Below, in pieces: positions 31,071 to 40,083 of a DNA stretch of 64,000 bases. The notes beneath the pieces were generated by a model. That model worked only from the letters and a program-made list of their open reading frames with translations, ran no database searches and was not told the origin of the DNA. Both the position numbers and the translations under genes were made by a program. This DNA comes from Oceanobacillus piezotolerans (GTDB lineage: Bacteria; Bacillota; Bacilli; Bacillales; Amphibacillaceae), in contig NZ_RCHR01000007.1 of the NCBI RefSeq assembly GCF_003665065.1, positions 62,001 through 126,000 of the forward strand. Reading direction: 5' to 3'. Position 1 is the first letter of the stretch. Every line of letters begins with the position of its first letter.

Positions 31071-31928
31071 GTGGTGCATCCTTTTAATCGTATTTTTGGA
31101 TTAGGTGATAAATCAACTGAAAAAGTTGAAGAAGTCTCCTATAATCCTGATGAAGTTGTCAAAATTCCTGTAAAAAATATTATTCCAAACCAGTATCAAC
31201 CGAGGACTTTGTTTGATGAAGAGAAAATAAAGGAATTAGCCCAAACAATTCATACACATGGGATGATTCAACCAATTGTCGTTAGAAAAACGCAAGAAGA
31301 TAAATATGAAATAATCGCTGGGGAGCGGAGATGGCGTGCTGTTCAGTCCTTAGGATGGGATCATATCTCCGCTATTATAAGAGAGATGACAGACACAGAA
31401 ACCGCATCGGTTGCTTTGATTGAAAATCTCCAGCGGGAAGAATTAACAGTTATAGAAGAAGCGTATGCTTATGCCAAGCTATTGGAAATGCATTCATTAA
31501 CGCAGGAAGCACTTGCACAGAGGCTGGGCAAGAATCAATCTACCATCGCTAATAAGCTGCGTCTATTAAAGTTGCCAGAAGAAGTACATGGAGCTTTAAT
31601 GAATAAATCTATTACAGAGCGACATGCACGTTCATTAATAAAATTGAAAGATAAAGAAAAGCAGTTAGAAATACTGGAGCTTATTATAGAAAACGATTTA
31701 AATGTAAAACAAACAGAAGAACGAGTTGCAAAATTATTAGAACCAAAAGAAGAAACGAAAAAACGTCCAAGGTTAAAAGGGATTAATAAGGATATACGAA
31801 TTGCCATGAATACAATACGCCAGTCATTAAGTATGGTAACGAAAACTGGGGTAGAAGTAGAGTCTGATGAAAAAGAATTTGATGAATACTATCAAATAAC
31901 TGTAAAGATACCAAAGAAGAAATCATAA
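31071..31928 (+). CDS. noc: Nucleoid occlusion protein Noc
   Basis: A 285-residue ParB-family CTPase that binds Noc sites and blocks FtsZ ring assembly over the nucleoid. The ParB CTP-binding box GERRWRA is at about residues 84-90 with [17 protein letters not shown] near 117-133. The helix-turn-helix is [21 protein letters not shown] near 145-165. It sits upstream of soj-spo0J, the usual place for noc rather than for a second spo0J, and the leading peptide [12 protein letters not shown] is Noc-like. The start is GTG 31071 after AAGGTGGT. Confidence 0.95.
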   Translation: MVHPFNRIFGLGDKSTEKVEEVSYNPDEVVKIPVKNIIPNQYQPRTLFDEEKIKELAQTIHTHGMIQPIVVRKTQEDKYEIIAGERRWRAVQSLGWDHISAIIREMTDTETASVALIENLQREELTVIEEAYAYAKLLEMHSLTQEALAQRLGKNQSTIANKLRLLKLPEEVHGALMNKSITERHARSLIKLKDKEKQLEILELIIENDLNVKQTEERVAKLLEPKEETKKRPRLKGINKDIRIAMNTIRQSLSMVTKTGVEVESDEKEFDEYYQITVKIPKKKS

Positions 31929-31951
31929 ATATATTTTCATTTAGTGTAGTT

Positions 31952-31983
31952 AACCCATCTTTAATAAAAGGTGGGTATTTTAA
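31952..31983 (+). terminator. Hairpin after noc
   Basis: AACCCATCTT pairs with AAAGGTGGGT and is followed by ATTTTAAT. It separates noc from soj. Confidence 0.75.
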
Positions 31984-32085
31984 TATGAAGAAGATTAATA
32001 AAGTGAAGATAAAAGTTAAATTAGAATATCAAGTTTTGTGAAAAAATGCTAAAATAAAGTGTATATCAATTAGGAAGGTGTCTAC

Positions 32086-32859
32086 ATGGGGAAAATAATG
32101 TCCATCGCAAACCAAAAGGGAGGCGTTGGAAAAACGACCTCGTCAGTAAATTTAAGTGCTTGTTTGGCTTATTTGGGAAATAGGGTATTGCTTGTGGATA
32201 CAGATCCTCAAGGTAATGCAACCAGTGGAGTAGGTGTAAATAAAGCTGACGTCAGTAAATGTATCTATAACATACTAGTTGATGATTTGCCAGCTGAGGA
32301 TGTTGTTATTTCTACAAACATAGAAAATCTGGATATAATTCCGGCGACAATCCAATTGGCTGGTGCAGAAATTGAATTAGTTCCAGTTATCTCTAGAGAA
32401 ATTCGATTAAAGAAAGCACTAGACAGTATGCAAGATTCATATGATTATATTATCATTGACTGTCCTCCATCATTAGGGTTATTGACGCTAAATGCTCTAA
32501 CAGCTTCTAATACAGTTATTATTCCTGTTCAATGTGAATACTATGCTTTAGAAGGACTTAGTCAGCTATTAAATACGATCCGTCTTGTGCAAAAGCATTT
32601 AAACAAATCGTTAATGATTGAAGGAGTATTATTAACGATGCTTGATGCAAGAACAAATTTAGGAATACAAGTTATTGATGAAGTGAAGAAATACTTCCAA
32701 GACAAAGTATATCGTTCTATTATTCCAAGAAATGTTAGATTAGGCGAAGCTCCAAGTCATGGGCAACCAATCATTACATATGACCCTAAGTCTAAAGGGG
32801 CAGAAGTATACCTAGAATTTGCAAAGGAAGTGATGGCTAATGGCGAAAGGGTTGGGTAA
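32086..32859 (+). CDS. soj: Chromosome partitioning ATPase Soj (ParA)
   Basis: A 257-residue deviant Walker ATPase. Walker A is KGGVGKTTS at about 12-20. The catalytic aspartate segment LLVDTDPQGNATSG is near 37-50, and Walker B IIIDCPPSLG near 121-130. In Bacillus it forms DNA-bound dimers that regulate DnaA and act with Spo0J in origin segregation. Start ATG follows AGGAAGGTG. Its 3' end overlaps the spo0J start by 20 bases. Confidence 0.97.
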   Translation: MGKIMSIANQKGGVGKTTSSVNLSACLAYLGNRVLLVDTDPQGNATSGVGVNKADVSKCIYNILVDDLPAEDVVISTNIENLDIIPATIQLAGAEIELVPVISREIRLKKALDSMQDSYDYIIIDCPPSLGLLTLNALTASNTVIIPVQCEYYALEGLSQLLNTIRLVQKHLNKSLMIEGVLLTMLDARTNLGIQVIDEVKKYFQDKVYRSIIPRNVRLGEAPSHGQPIITYDPKSKGAEVYLEFAKEVMANGERVG

Positions 32860-33676
32860 AGGTATTAATGCTTTTTTTCCAGAGCTAGAAAAGGTAGATA
32901 ATGATTCCGTCCAAGAACTTGCTATCACAGAGTGCAGGCCAAATCCATATCAGCCTAGAAAGACCTTTCATGCGGATACAATAGAGGAATTGAAAGAATC
33001 TATTTTAGAATATGGAATCCTTCAGCCTCTTATTGCTAGGAAAAGTATTAAAGGTTATGAAATTGTAGTTGGGGAGAGGCGTTTTCGAGCAGCGAAAGAG
33101 GCAGGATTGAAAACAGTTCCTGTTATTGTGAAGGAATTGTCAGACGAAAAAATGATGGAATTAGCGTTGTTAGAGAACCTTCAGCGAGAAGATTTAACGC
33201 CTATCGAAGAAGCTCATGCATATGCAAATCTAATTCAAGAATTAAAAATCACCCAAGAAGAACTATCAAAGCGCTTAGGGAAGAGCCGATCCCACATTGC
33301 GAATATGATTCGATTGTTATCCTTGCCGGAAAAAGTTGTTGCCTTTATTAATAATGGCGAATTATCTATGGGGCATGGAAGAGCACTTCTTGGGTTAAAG
33401 GATAAAGAACGATTACTTCCATTAGTTAATAAAATAAGAAATGAAAAGTTAAACGTTCGACAAGTCGAGAAATTAATTCATGCACTAAATCAAACTCCTG
33501 AAAAGAAGAAAGAAAAGCCGAAAAAGGATGTTTTTATTACAGAAAGAGAATCCGTTCTTCGCGATAGACTAGGGACGGCAGTTACCATTCAACGTGGGAA
33601 GAGAAAAGGCAAGATTGAAATTGAATTCTATAACGATGATGATCTAGAGAGAATTATTGATTTATTAAATGAATAG
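32840..33676 (+). CDS. spo0J: Chromosome partitioning protein Spo0J (ParB)
   Basis: A 278-residue parS-binding CTPase. The CTP-binding motif GERRFRA is at about 80-86, and ALLENLQREDLTPIEEAHAYA at about 113-133. A helix-turn-helix follows (LSKRLGKSRSHIANMIRLL). It binds the two parS sites flanking this operon (31002 and 33873) and loads SMC. It is translationally coupled with soj by overlap, with GGAAGTGA as ribosome-binding site inside soj. Confidence 0.97.
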   Translation: MAKGLGKGINAFFPELEKVDNDSVQELAITECRPNPYQPRKTFHADTIEELKESILEYGILQPLIARKSIKGYEIVVGERRFRAAKEAGLKTVPVIVKELSDEKMMELALLENLQREDLTPIEEAHAYANLIQELKITQEELSKRLGKSRSHIANMIRLLSLPEKVVAFINNGELSMGHGRALLGLKDKERLLPLVNKIRNEKLNVRQVEKLIHALNQTPEKKKEKPKKDVFITERESVLRDRLGTAVTIQRGKRKGKIEIEFYNDDDLERIIDLLNE

Positions 33677-33682
33677 ATGCTA

Positions 33683-33715
33683 CAGAGTGTATGAAAAATC
33701 ATGCGCTCTTTTTTA
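33683..33715 (+). terminator. Terminator after spo0J
   Basis: AGAGTGTATGA and TCATGCGCTCT form an imperfect stem over AAAA, then TTTTTT. Confidence 0.85.
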
Positions 33716-33727
33716 ATACCATAAGGT

Positions 33728-33790
33728 GAAAGTTCACTCAGTGGGGGAGAGAGTACATCTAGTTTAACTGCGATAAACTTTTATTGCTTG
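33728..33790. repeat. Second dispersed repeat family, short copy after spo0J
   Basis: Carries TTCACTCAGTGG and then TTTAACTGCGATAAAC, matching the end motifs of the copies at 27.9 kb and (inverted) 30.8-31.0 kb. Confidence 0.45.
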
Positions 33791-33872
33791 CTGCAATAGA
33801 ATTGGGATAGAATAAAGAAGTAATGATTTATCTAATTTAGATGGAAGATAAAATTGGCGTAGAAGTACTTTA

Positions 33873-33888
33873 TGTTCCACGTGAAACA
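33873..33888. promoter_or_regulatory. parS site downstream of spo0J
   Basis: TGTTCCACGTGAAACA is a perfect parS match, 197 bp past the spo0J stop codon and 43 bp before the next ORF. Confidence 0.97.
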
Positions 33889-33930
33889 TTAAAATAAAAA
33901 ACGAATATACATAATATGGAGTTGTGGCGA

Positions 33931-34635
33931 GTGGCTTTAACAGGAACCTTAATAAATGGTTTATTAATTGTAATTGGTAGTTTGCTTGGTCTGTTTTTCA
34001 CTAGAATTCCTGAACGATATAAAGAAACTGTGATGCATGGAATCGGATTAGCTGTATTTCTAATTGGTTTACAGATGGCGATGAAATCAGGGGAAATCAT
34101 TATCGTATTATTAAGCTTGCTTTCTGGAGCAGTTGTCGGAGAGTTGCTTCGTATTGAAGAAGCACTGAATCGTTTCGGAACATGGATAGGAAGTAAATTT
34201 AGAAATTCAAATGATAATATTAGTGTTTCCCAAGGATTTGTCACTGCGACATTAATTTTCTGTATTGGTGCAATGGCCATTATTGGGGCGCTAGATAGTG
34301 GAATTAGAGGGGACCATAGTGTTCTAATCACAAAAGGAGTCATAGATGGTTTTACTGCTCTCGTACTCACTACAACATTAGGGATAGGGGTAATTCTTTC
34401 TATTATTCCACTTATCATATATCAAGGAGCTATCGCACTTTTTGCAACTCAAATAGATAGATGGATTCCAGAAACGTTGTTAAATGGCATAATTAACGAA
34501 GTGACCGCTGTTGGTGGATTACTCATTATAGCGATTGCTTTAAATATGTTAAAAATAACAAAGATAAGAATTGGTAATCTATTACCTTCGATTATCACTG
34601 TGGTTATCATCTATTATCTTTATACCTTATTATAA
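33931..34635 (+). CDS. DUF554 family membrane protein
   Basis: A 234-residue membrane protein with six or seven hydrophobic segments. It starts MALTGTLINGLLIVIGSLLG, the usual DUF554 opening. The conserved segments GAMAIIGALDSGIRGDHS and KGVIDGFTALVLTTTLGIGV follow near 115-155. Its transport or enzymatic role is unknown. The start is GTG 33931 with GGAG upstream; an ATG five codons earlier gives a non-family extension. Confidence 0.82.
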   Translation: MALTGTLINGLLIVIGSLLGLFFTRIPERYKETVMHGIGLAVFLIGLQMAMKSGEIIIVLLSLLSGAVVGELLRIEEALNRFGTWIGSKFRNSNDNISVSQGFVTATLIFCIGAMAIIGALDSGIRGDHSVLITKGVIDGFTALVLTTTLGIGVILSIIPLIIYQGAIALFATQIDRWIPETLLNGIINEVTAVGGLLIIAIALNMLKITKIRIGNLLPSIITVVIIYYLYTLL

Positions 34636-34686
34636 TCAAATAGATTAATAGAATAAGAAAGAAACAAACGATTAGAGGGTAAAAGA

Positions 34687-35319
34687 ATGAAAAGTGTACT
34701 GAAATTTCTATATGAGGGAATCATGCTTCTTCTTGTTATGTTGACGATTGTTTCAATTTGGTCTGAAGATAATATTAGTGATAATATTAATTGGATAATT
34801 TGGGCCATCTTTACCACTGACTTTGCCATCCGTATGTATTTCACGAAAAATCGCTGGAAGTTTTTAAAAGAGAACCCTTTTTTAGTGTTAGCCATTATTC
34901 CGTTAGATCAGTTCTTCCAGCTATCACGTATTGTCAGGGTTATTTATCTGTTTCGTATTAAGACAATTACGAAATACTATGTTTCACCCTATATAGAAAG
35001 ATTGACGTACAAATCGAAGACTATGGTATTCACCCTTGTAAATGCCTTTTTAGTCGTAGAGGCGCTCTATATTTGGTATAAAGAACAATCGGTATCGAAC
35101 TTCTTTGAAGGGCTGTATGTTACTTATGGAAATTTATTGTTTTTTGGGCGAGAGATATTTGAAATAAATGATACCATTTCAGTTTGGAGTTTAACGGCAA
35201 CATCCATTATTGGAGTCATTGTACAAGGACTTGCCTTACAGTGGCTATTTACAAAACTAGAAGTCTATTATAAAGATGCAAAACAAAAGTATAAGGAAAT
35301 AAGACAAAAAAGGGCTTAG
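34687..35319 (+). CDS. Voltage-sensor-like membrane protein (ion-channel fold, pore unclear)
   Basis: A 210-residue protein with four or more membrane segments. WAIFTTDFAIRMYFTKNRWKF near residues 38-58 resembles the S2-S3 region of voltage-gated channels, and LSRIVRVIYLFRIK near 79-92 has S4-like spaced arginines. The later part (FFEGLYVTYGNLLFFGREIF, then a long hydrophobic helix) is where a pore would be, but no TVGYGD filter is present. The charged C-terminus is a cytoplasmic helix. No gene symbol recognised. Start follows GAGGGTAAAAG. Confidence 0.65.
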   Translation: MKSVLKFLYEGIMLLLVMLTIVSIWSEDNISDNINWIIWAIFTTDFAIRMYFTKNRWKFLKENPFLVLAIIPLDQFFQLSRIVRVIYLFRIKTITKYYVSPYIERLTYKSKTMVFTLVNAFLVVEALYIWYKEQSVSNFFEGLYVTYGNLLFFGREIFEINDTISVWSLTATSIIGVIVQGLALQWLFTKLEVYYKDAKQKYKEIRQKRA

Positions 35320-35361
35320 ATATTTAAGAGTTGGACAATAATTGAAAGAGGGTATTATTAA

Positions 35362-35398
35362 AGAAAAGCAGCTGTTAAAAATGACAGGCTGCTTTTTC
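35362..35398. terminator. Bidirectional terminator between convergent genes
   Basis: GAAAAGCAGC and GCTGCTTTTT flank a 15-base loop; the T-run serves the plus strand, and the A-run in front gives a T-run on the minus strand for yyaC. Confidence 0.85.
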
Positions 35399-35404
35399 CC
35401 ACTT

Positions 35405-36022
35405 CTATATAAATCGTTTTTCTTCATGTTTAGAAACGATAGCTGACATAGCATAATTATATTTCAGACATTGATCTAATTGTTCGATCACCAGACTAAT
35501 CTGTTTAGCCATATCCATTACGATGGATAGCCTTGTGTTTTGCAAGACTGAATACTCCATAAATCCGCCTATATTGACTACTCCTGTAATATGGATATCC
35601 CCAACTTCAGGCAGCGGTTTATTTAAAGCAGCACCTGGTTTTAAAGGGCCTTTTGCAGCAATAATATGGCCAATTGAGCTATTCTTTCCTAAACAAGCAT
35701 CAATAGCAATAATAAAAGGTTTCCGATGGTTTGAGTCAATATCTATTAGTGTTTCTTTTAAATTGGTTGCATGGACGGGCTGATGTACAGTGCCATACAC
35801 AGTTAGATGCTTTGGTTTCATTTCAGTCAAGAAGGTTCCTGTTAAAGGTCCAAGTGCATCTCCTGTAGAACGATCCGTCCCAACACAGACGATAATATAT
35901 TCACGCGGGAATTCTGGAAGCCATGAAATAATTTTTTCACTCATTGACTGATATAAGGCTGGGTCTTTGTAGAGCATACGAAATTGATCATTAAAATTAC
36001 TAAATCTATTCTTTAGATTCAT
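35405..36022 (-). CDS. yyaC: Spore protein YyaC (GPR-like protease fold)
   Basis: A 205-residue protein like B. subtilis YyaC, a sporulation protein related to the germination protease fold. The best motif is VCVGTDRSTGDALGPLTGT at about 46-64, with IIAIDACLGK near 103-112 and GVVNIGGFMEYSVLQNTRL near 147-165. In B. subtilis it also lies next to the spo0J region. It is transcribed against its neighbours and shares an 87-bp divergent region with the YkvI-like gene. Confidence 0.9.
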   Translation of the reverse strand: MNLKNRFSNFNDQFRMLYKDPALYQSMSEKIISWLPEFPREYIIVCVGTDRSTGDALGPLTGTFLTEMKPKHLTVYGTVHQPVHATNLKETLIDIDSNHRKPFIIAIDACLGKNSSIGHIIAAKGPLKPGAALNKPLPEVGDIHITGVVNIGGFMEYSVLQNTRLSIVMDMAKQISLVIEQLDQCLKYNYAMSAIVSKHEEKRFI

Positions 36023-36109
36023 AGCTTATCCTCCAAAATCATATTGGTATAGTATACGGATTTTTTGAAACATATATACATCAATTCTGAAAATATTGGA
36101 GGATAAGTA

Positions 36110-37126
36110 ATGTGGAGAGCGGGATTTAAATGGATGTTTTTAATCATAGGAACAACTATTGGTGCTGGTTATGCCTCGGGGAGGGAATTATGGCAATTTT
36201 TCGGGCATGAAAGTGGACTGGCTATTCTATTATTTTCTATCTTTTTCACGATATCCTGTATCGTCATTATGTTGATTAGCCGCAGAAGGAAATCGACACA
36301 CTATTTGCCAGTATTAAGGGAGATTGTTGGGGAAAGATTGGCCAAGTTTTATGATGTCATCATATTTTTCTACCTTTATACAACCACAGCGATAATGATT
36401 GCTGGAAGTGGTGCGACAGGGCAGGCCTTTAATTTTTCAAAATGGTGGGGAATAGCTGTTATTATTCTAGCTTTATTTTTTTTGTTTATAAAGGGCATAG
36501 ATGGGCTGTTATCTATCAATCAAATCATTCTTCCATTGTTAATTGGAGGACTTCTTTTCATCTTGCTGCTCTTTACGATGGATCAAGAATTGCATTTATT
36601 CTCCCACATCCATGAGCAAAGAAACTGGACAGCTGCATTTCCATTTACTGCTCTAAATTTATTATCGATTATTGCTGTATTGGGTGCGATAGGGGACAAA
36701 ATAAAAACAAAGCAGGAAATTATCATTGCATGTGTAGGAAGCGGAGTCATTTTAGGGGTTATTTCTTATATCTATAATAATAGCTTAATTCAAATTGCAG
36801 ATGAAATCCTATTATACGAAATTCCTTTATTCGCCATTTTAAAGGATTATCCTTTTGAAATTCTTATTTTTATGTCCATCATGCTTTGGTTTGCGATTTT
36901 TACTACATCTGCAACTGGGCTATTAGGAATTGTTAGTAGAATTCAGGATAAAATGAACAAGCCGTTTATTTGGATTGTAATGATTACACTAATAACGATG
37001 ATCCCTTTTACCTTAATTAGTTTTTCCACATTAATTAATTATCTTTATCCTGCATATGGAATATTAAATTTATATGTGTTAACACGTCTTCTGCTGCTTC
37101 CTTTTTCCAAAGACGTTTATAGATGA
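36110..37126 (+). CDS. YkvI-family membrane protein
   Basis: A 338-residue protein with about ten hydrophobic segments resembling the YkvI/amino acid-permease-like group (COG3949). The N-terminal IIGTTIGAGYASGRELWQFF at about 12-31 (G-x-G-YASGRE) is its clearest mark, resembling the first helix of APC-type transporters. AVLGAIGDKIKTKQEI lies near 195. Substrate unknown. Start ATG follows GGAGGATAAGT. Confidence 0.78.
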   Translation: MWRAGFKWMFLIIGTTIGAGYASGRELWQFFGHESGLAILLFSIFFTISCIVIMLISRRRKSTHYLPVLREIVGERLAKFYDVIIFFYLYTTTAIMIAGSGATGQAFNFSKWWGIAVIILALFFLFIKGIDGLLSINQIILPLLIGGLLFILLLFTMDQELHLFSHIHEQRNWTAAFPFTALNLLSIIAVLGAIGDKIKTKQEIIIACVGSGVILGVISYIYNNSLIQIADEILLYEIPLFAILKDYPFEILIFMSIMLWFAIFTTSATGLLGIVSRIQDKMNKPFIWIVMITLITMIPFTLISFSTLINYLYPAYGILNLYVLTRLLLLPFSKDVYR

Positions 37127-37235
37127 TTGGTAATAAAGTACTTGCTTCGTTAATAATCCAATTATATAAGGATAAAAAGAAGATTTAGACAAAAATATCG
37201 GTTATAATAGAAGCAAAAAGGAAGGAGATGACATT

Positions 37236-37433
37236 TTGGTAGATAAGGAATTTGGGTTAAATGATATCGTGTTAATGAAAAAGCCTCATCCCTGTGGAGA
37301 GAATCGCTGGAAAATCATACGAATGGGGATGGACATTCGTATAAAATGCTTAGGCTGTGACCATAGTGTTATGCTCCCAAGACGTGAGTTTACAAAGAAA
37401 ATGAAGAAGGTGCTTGAAAAGGCACCGAATTAA
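37236..37433 (+). CDS. yyzM: DUF951 family protein YyzM
   Basis: A 65-residue basic protein of the DUF951 family. Residues HPCGENRWKIIRMGMDIRIK and CLGCDHSVMLPRREF contain three spaced cysteines that may bind a metal, giving a small OB-like fold. It precedes ychF, as in other Bacilli. Start is TTG 37236, 8 bases after AAGGAG. A TATAAT-like box (TTATAAT, 37202-37208) lies just upstream. Confidence 0.88.
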   Translation: MVDKEFGLNDIVLMKKPHPCGENRWKIIRMGMDIRIKCLGCDHSVMLPRREFTKKMKKVLEKAPN

Positions 37434-37532
37434 TCTTGTTTTTCCGGTTTGTCATAGACGAATAAGTAATAGAAATGATAAAATAAGTTATATTAGACAA
37501 TGGGAAATTAATAAACGATAAGCAGAAAATGC

Positions 37533-37571
37533 AAAAATAGGTAGTTTTGTATTACCTATTTTTGTTTTTTA
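37533..37571 (+). terminator. Terminator between yyzM and ychF
   Basis: AAAAATAGGTA and TACCTATTTTT enclose a short loop and are followed by GTTTTTT. Confidence 0.85.
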
Positions 37572-37657
37572 TGTGTTTGTCTTTTTATTTCATACTATCT
37601 ATAATTAGATTAATGAACGCGTTCTAATGAAAGAATCCTTAAGGAGTGGAAATACAC

Positions 37658-38758
37658 ATGGCGTTAACAGCAGGAATTGTTGGATTACCAAACGTTGGGA
37701 AATCAACCCTTTTTAATGCAATTACACAGGCTGGGGCAGAAGCAGCAAACTATCCATTTGCCACGATCGATCCGAATGTTGGTATTGTAGAAGTTCCAGA
37801 CGAGCGTTTAAATAAATTAACAGAATTAGTAAAGCCGAAAAAAACAGTACCTACTACCTTTGAATTTACAGATATTGCTGGAATTGTAAAAGGAGCAAGT
37901 AAAGGGGAAGGACTTGGTAATCAATTTCTATCACATATCCGTCAAGTAGATGCGATTTGCCAAGTTGTTCGTTGCTTTGTTGATGAGAATATTACACATG
38001 TTTCAGGTAAGGTTGATCCCATTGAAGATATTGAAGTTATTAATTTGGAATTAATCTTAGCTGATTTAGAGACGGTAAACAAGCGTATTCAGCGAGTAGA
38101 AAAACTTGCAAGACAAAAAGATAAAGAAGCTGTAGCGGAGTTCAGTGTTCTTTCCATTCTTAGGGACGGATTAGAAGAGGAAAAGCCTGCTCGTGCATTA
38201 GAATTTTCCGAGGAACAATGGAAAGTTGTCAAAGGGTTGCATCTACTAACAAGTAAGCCAATATTATATGTTGCCAATGTTGGAGAAGATGAGGTTCAAG
38301 ATGCCGATTCGAATGAAAATGTACAGAAAGTTAGAGAATACGCAGCAAAAGAAGATGCGGAAGTAATTGTTATCTGTGCTAAAATAGAAGAAGAAATATC
38401 TGAACTAGATACAGATGAAAAAGCAATGTTTCTAGAGGAATTAGGGATTGAAGAATCAGGGTTGGATAAGTTAATTAAGGCCTCTTACAGCTTACTTGGA
38501 CTTGCTACATACTTTACTGCAGGGGAACAAGAAGTACGAGCTTGGACGTTCCGTAAAGGAATAAAAGCACCACAAGCGGCTGGTATTATTCATTCTGATT
38601 TTGAAAGAGGCTTTATTCGTGCAGAAACAGTATCTTATAAGGATTTGGTGGAAGCTGGTTCAATGGTTCATGCACGCGAAAAAGGGAAGGTTCGATTAGA
38701 AGGTAAAGAATATCTTGTTCAAGATGGTGACGTCATACATTTCCGATTTAATGTGTAG
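37658..38758 (+). CDS. ychF: Redox-regulated ATPase/GTPase YchF (Obg family)
   Basis: A 366-residue P-loop NTPase that binds ribosomes and usually prefers ATP. G1 GLPNVGKSTL is at about residues 8-17, with DIAGIVKGASKGEG (G3) near 67-80. The ATP-specificity G4 is VANVGEDE near 200-207, typical of YchF in place of NKxD. The C-terminal TGS domain is near 280-366. The start is ATG 37658; a GTG four codons earlier lies within the AAGGAGTGG ribosome-binding site. Confidence 0.96.
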   Translation: MALTAGIVGLPNVGKSTLFNAITQAGAEAANYPFATIDPNVGIVEVPDERLNKLTELVKPKKTVPTTFEFTDIAGIVKGASKGEGLGNQFLSHIRQVDAICQVVRCFVDENITHVSGKVDPIEDIEVINLELILADLETVNKRIQRVEKLARQKDKEAVAEFSVLSILRDGLEEEKPARALEFSEEQWKVVKGLHLLTSKPILYVANVGEDEVQDADSNENVQKVREYAAKEDAEVIVICAKIEEEISELDTDEKAMFLEELGIEESGLDKLIKASYSLLGLATYFTAGEQEVRAWTFRKGIKAPQAAGIIHSDFERGFIRAETVSYKDLVEAGSMVHAREKGKVRLEGKEYLVQDGDVIHFRFNV

Positions 38759-38857
38759 GTTGAGTGAAAAGGTAACTATTCCAGGTGTATAAATGATTAA
38801 TGGATCTCTCGAATGCTTGTTTTTTTAAAAAAGATTTGGTATAATACTACATTGTGA

Positions 38858-38925
38858 GTAATTAGTTTATCAATTGCTCCTTGCTCTTATGAAAATAAGG
38901 GCCGCTAAGACCAAAAGGAGGTGTA
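38858..38925 (+). promoter_or_regulatory. Possible S6:S18-binding leader of rpsF
   Basis: TTGTGAGTAAT is followed by CTTGCTCTTAT-GAAA-ATAAGGGCCGCTAAG, which forms a hairpin with an unpaired GCCG segment on the 3' side just before the rpsF ribosome-binding site. This resembles the known ribosomal S6-S18 autoregulatory leader with its CCG. The fit was made by eye. Confidence 0.5.
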
Positions 38926-38929
38926 ACGG

Positions 38930-39220
38930 ATGAGAAAATACGAAATCATGTATATCATCCGCCCAGACATGGAAGAGGAAGCTCAAACAGCTTTGATTGA
39001 GCGTTTCAACGGAATTTTAACTGACAACGGGGCGGAGATTGAAAAAGTTGAAGAAGTAGGTAAAAAACGCCTAGCTTATGAAATCAACGACTATCGTGAT
39101 GGATATTACGTTTTGATTAACTTCAGCGGAGACGAAAAATCAGTAAATGAGTTTGACCGTCTAGCTAAGTTCAGCGACGATATTATTCGTCATATTGCAG
39201 TTCGAGAAGATGATAAATAA
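38930..39220 (+). CDS. rpsF: 30S ribosomal protein S6
   Basis: A 96-residue protein reading [18 protein letters not shown] with the classic S6 start. It binds the central domain of 16S rRNA with S18. First gene of rpsF-ssb-rpsR. AAAGGAGGTG precedes ATG 38930. Confidence 0.98.
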   Translation: MRKYEIMYIIRPDMEEEAQTALIERFNGILTDNGAEIEKVEEVGKKRLAYEINDYRDGYYVLINFSGDEKSVNEFDRLAKFSDDIIRHIAVREDDK

Positions 39221-39235
39221 TAAGGAGTGGTTCTG

Positions 39236-39727
39236 ATGTTAAATCGTGTCGTATTGGTAGGCAGATTAACGAGGGATCCTGAATTACGTTATACACCAAA
39301 CGGAGTAGCAGTAGCTAATTTTAATATAGCTGTAAATAGACCTTTCACGAATCAACAAGGAAATCGGGAAGCTGATTTCATAAATGGTGTGGTTTGGCGC
39401 AGACAGGCAGAAAATCTAGCAAATTACATGAAAAAGGGTAATTTGATTGGAGTCGATGGCCGTGTACAGACGCGTAACTACGAAGGACAAGATGGGAAAA
39501 TGGTTTATGTGACAGAAATTGTTGCAGAAAGCATCCAATTCCTTGAATCAAAAGGCTCTTCTGGTGGTGGAAACAACACATCAGGATATCAACAAAACCA
39601 GAATCAGAACCAGAACCAATTTAATCAAAATAACCAATTCCAACCAAATCAAAATCAACCAATGGAGGACCCATTTAAAGATAATGGGGAACCTATTGAT
39701 ATATCAGATGATGATTTACCATTCTAA
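39236..39727 (+). CDS. ssb: Single-stranded DNA-binding protein
   Basis: A 163-residue OB-fold protein. [20 protein letters not shown] at the start and [16 protein letters not shown] near 72-87 are typical of SSB. A glutamine/asparagine-rich linker (about 112-147) leads to the acidic tip SDDDLPF, which recruits repair and replication partners. The start ATG 39236 lies 8 bases after AAGGAG; an in-frame GTG at 39227 overlaps that site. Confidence 0.97.
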   Translation: MLNRVVLVGRLTRDPELRYTPNGVAVANFNIAVNRPFTNQQGNREADFINGVVWRRQAENLANYMKKGNLIGVDGRVQTRNYEGQDGKMVYVTEIVAESIQFLESKGSSGGGNNTSGYQQNQNQNQNQFNQNNQFQPNQNQPMEDPFKDNGEPIDISDDDLPF

Positions 39728-39753
39728 TTCTCTAAGTAAAGGAGGGTATTCAA

Positions 39754-39984
39754 ATGGCAGCTCGTCGTGGACGCGCAAAGCGTCGTAAGGTGTGTTTCTT
39801 CACAGCGAACGGAATTACACACATTGACTACAAAGATGTTGATTTGCTAAGACGTTTCATTTCTGAACGTGGAAAGATTCTTCCTCGTCGTGTAACTGGA
39901 ACTTCTGCAAAATACCAACGTAAGCTTACTAAAGCAATCAAACGCGCTCGTCAAATGGCTTTATTGCCATACGTAGCAGACTGA
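39754..39984 (+). CDS. rpsR: 30S ribosomal protein S18
   Basis: A 76-residue basic protein. [19 protein letters not shown] and [16 protein letters not shown] are the S18 signatures. AAAGGAGGG precedes ATG 39754. It closes the rpsF-ssb-rpsR operon. Confidence 0.98.
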   Translation: MAARRGRAKRRKVCFFTANGITHIDYKDVDLLRRFISERGKILPRRVTGTSAKYQRKLTKAIKRARQMALLPYVAD

Positions 39985-39987
39985 TTT

Positions 39988-40041
39988 AAAAAAAGCCCCA
40001 AAATCAAACCTGTTTCAGGAGATTTTGGGGCTTTTCTTTTA
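39988..40041 (+). terminator. Terminator of rpsF-ssb-rpsR
   Basis: AAAAAAGCCCCAAAATC pairs with GATTTTGGGGCTTTTC, then TTTT. Confidence 0.94.
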
Positions 40042-40083
40042 CTGTTTATATGTATGATTTATTGCTTTTTTAGTCTTTAGCAA

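Noticed and set aside
37615-37624. GAACGCGTTC palindrome before ychF as a cre site
   Set aside because: The surrounding TGAACGCGTTCTAA misses two fixed positions of the cre consensus.
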